A DNA stretch of 64,000 nucleotides, taken from positions 232,764 to 296,763 of the forward strand of contig RFGC01000037.1 in assembly GCA_003697135.1 (NCBI GenBank), read 5' to 3'. Made by a program: the position numbers and the translations under genes. Every line of letters begins with the position of its first letter. Position 1 is the first letter of the stretch. The notes under the pieces were generated by a model. The model saw only the letters and a list, made by a program, of their open reading frames with translations. It was not told where the DNA came from and did no database searches. This document shows positions 63,019 to 64,000 of the stretch, in pieces. The stretch is from Acidobacteriota bacterium (GTDB lineage Bacteria; Acidobacteriota; Blastocatellia; Pyrinomonadales; Pyrinomonadaceae).

Positions 63019-63243
63019 ATGCCGGAAAGCTTTGAAGAATCAATGCGTCAATTGGAAGAGATAGTGCAAAAACTTGAAGAAGGAAACCTACCGCTTGAGG
63101 AAAGTCTCAGGCTCTTTGAAGAAGGTATAAAATTATCGCGCAAATGTCAGGAAAGACTCGACCAAATAGAAAGAAGAATCGAGCTTCTGCTCAAAGATAA
63201 AGATGGAATGCCTTTCTTAGATGAATTCGAGAGTGATGTATAA
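63019..63243 (+). CDS. xseB: Exodeoxyribonuclease VII small subunit
   Basis: 74 residues, all helical: F-E-E-S-M-R-Q-L-E-E-I-V-Q-K-L-E-E-G-N-L-P-L-E-E-S-L is the XseB signature. XseB subunits wrap the coiled coil of XseA. ATG at 63019 with GGGAG about 10 bases upstream; a TTG at 63013 overlaps the preceding stop. Confidence 0.93.
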   Translation: MPESFEESMRQLEEIVQKLEEGNLPLEESLRLFEEGIKLSRKCQERLDQIERRIELLLKDKDGMPFLDEFESDV

Positions 63244-63805
63244 GGCTAAAACGAAACACGAACTTATAATCGAGGTCTGGGAGGCATCAGGTAGAAAGGC
63301 AGTTGGTTCTAGGGAGATAATCCAGATAGAGAAAGCTTTGCATGAAAGATTTGGTGAAGGGGCAGTTGATATGCCAATGCGAATCGCAAGAGTTTTGGCA
63401 GATGCCGGGGCACGAGTGAAATATCCTGAAATCATGCGACTAGATTTTCAGCGTCGCACTGAATCGCCTTATGAAGCTATGTTTCGTAATATCTTGAAAT
63501 TTGGCACACTCAAAGAAGCTCTTACTTCAATCAGGCATTTGGAGAATTTGAGAAAAAACTTCTTAAGAAAGAATGACAAAATAGGCTTGCTATTGGTTAA
63601 AAAAGAAGCTTTGAAAGGAAAAGAGCGAGCTTTGATGATAGCAAAAAATCCAAAGGTTAACCCAAGAAAACGTATAGAGAAGCAAGAAATTGCCGAGTGG
63701 TTTAGGATTTATTTGTCTTCGCCAGAAGTTTTTGAAAACTGGATTGAGGTTCGTTTAGAGTCCGAGGATTTTGTCCGTAAGTTCTCTAAAAACTTTGAAA
63801 CCTGA
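63236..63805 (+). CDS. Hypothetical protein after xseB
   Basis: 189 residues, basic, mostly helical, no signal peptide or membrane segment. I do not recognise a family. A block with M-R-I-A-R-V-L-A-D-A-G-A and a Lys/Arg-rich C-terminal half (K-V-N-P-R-K-R-I-E-K-Q-E-I) suggest nucleic-acid or protein binding. It overlaps the 3' end of xseB by 8 bases (63221 is an alternative start), so translation is coupled. Confidence 0.7.
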   Translation: MYKAKTKHELIIEVWEASGRKAVGSREIIQIEKALHERFGEGAVDMPMRIARVLADAGARVKYPEIMRLDFQRRTESPYEAMFRNILKFGTLKEALTSIRHLENLRKNFLRKNDKIGLLLVKKEALKGKERALMIAKNPKVNPRKRIEKQEIAEWFRIYLSSPEVFENWIEVRLESEDFVRKFSKNFET

Positions 63806-63847
63806 GTTAGTTTCAGTTTCCTGACAGACCTTCTTGCAAAAGCAAAC

Positions 63848-63906
63848 TCGGTTATTCAGCGATAGGGAATTCCAACTACTGAATGATCAATTTACTGAAT
63901 AACCGA
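63848..63906. repeat. 12-bp inverted repeat in the convergent gap
   Basis: TCGGTTATTCAG (63848-63859) and CTGAATAACCGA (63895-63906) are exact complements separated by 35 bases. Further short TGAATAACC copies follow at about 63917. It lies between two convergent genes; no T-run accompanies it. Confidence 0.5.
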
Positions 63907-63912
63907 ATTCAG

Positions 63913-64000
63913 CTATTGAATAACCAGCGAATAATTCACCGTGGTAGTTTGCGTTCCACTCGTGATTGTAAGCACTGGATTGAAACTACCTGTTTGCACT
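63913..64000 (-). CDS. C-terminal end of a gene entering from the right edge
   Basis: The last 28 codons before a TAG stop at 63913 read V-Q-T-G-S-F-N-P-V-L-T-I-T-S-G-T-Q-T-T-T, ending V-N-Y-S-L-V-I-Q. The alternating Thr/Ser-rich strands are like the end of an Ig-like or beta-sandwich domain of a secreted protein. Only the 3' end is in the window, so the call is tentative. Confidence 0.5.
   Translation of the reverse strand, partial: VQTGSFNPVLTITSGTQTTTVNYSLVIQ

Noticed and set aside
1..64000. tRNA or rRNA genes, CRISPR arrays, insertion sequences
   Set aside because: No T-loop-like GGTTCGAATCC sequences in gaps, no spaced repeat arrays and no transposase were seen by eye; a covariance-model scan would settle the tRNAs.

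Overview
The window is about 64 kb of an AT-rich chromosome (GC in the low 40s % by eye), densely coded on both strands. It most likely comes from an Acidobacteriota bacterium, probably of the Blastocatellia type. The reasons are a secreted von Willebrand A protein of the acidobacterial type, an M14 carboxypeptidase and a LolA-like sorting protein of kinds common in that phylum, and a DUF1800/DUF1501 pair. This placement is from recall of family distributions, not from a search. I saw no rRNA, tRNA, CRISPR array, insertion sequence or prophage.

Layout, left to right. 1-9.5 kb: DUF1800 and DUF1501 secreted proteins (the second runs off the left edge), a lipoprotein HtrA protease, a sigma-E-like operon (ECF sigma, zinc anti-sigma, bactofilin-like membrane protein), 6-phosphofructokinase and a secreted transglycosylase-like protein. 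9.5-21.3 kb: PcrA/UvrD helicase, isochorismatase-like hydrolase, dTDP-glucose dehydratase, M23 peptidase, a PAS-GGDEF diguanylate cyclase, a lipid kinase, RluD, an amino acid permease and a DinB-like protein. 21.4-25.3 kb: a tight four-gene cluster of DUF4178, a 51-residue membrane peptide, DUF350 and a membrane-bound spermidine-synthase-like enzyme. 25.4-39 kb: amidohydrolase, DUF4920, GrpE, MetG, TatD, a LolA-like protein, a GH57 plus DUF4912 pair, cyclase/formamidase and M14 peptidase. 39-48 kb: a sirtuin-larC-folE-glycosyltransferase operon, a GC-rich probably imported DUF4143 ATPase, ArgS and a DAHP synthase.

48-52.2 kb is a nitric-oxide defence locus. A Crp/Fnr regulator with CRP-like recognition residues sits next to a perfect TGTGA-N6-TCACA operator, which lies in front of a RIC (YtfE/ScdA) iron-sulfur repair gene and a quinol-dependent nitric oxide reductase.

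52.2-58.6 kb is the most interesting part. A histidine kinase with a complete LOV (blue-light, flavin-cysteine) domain is encoded upstream of an NtrC-type sigma-54 activator. Directly downstream of the activator gene lie phased palindromes and a near-consensus sigma-54 promoter that faces a two-gene unit: a Roadblock/LC7 protein, then a REC-PATAN-Roadblock response regulator. Read together this looks like a light-gated sigma-54 circuit that controls Roadblock proteins. A glutamine-amidotransferase-like gene is divergent from the kinase.

58.8-64 kb: the acidobacterial VWA protein, exonuclease VII (xseA and xseB separated by a DUF2939-like gene), a conserved hypothetical protein, and the 3' end of a probable Ig-like secreted protein entering from the right edge.
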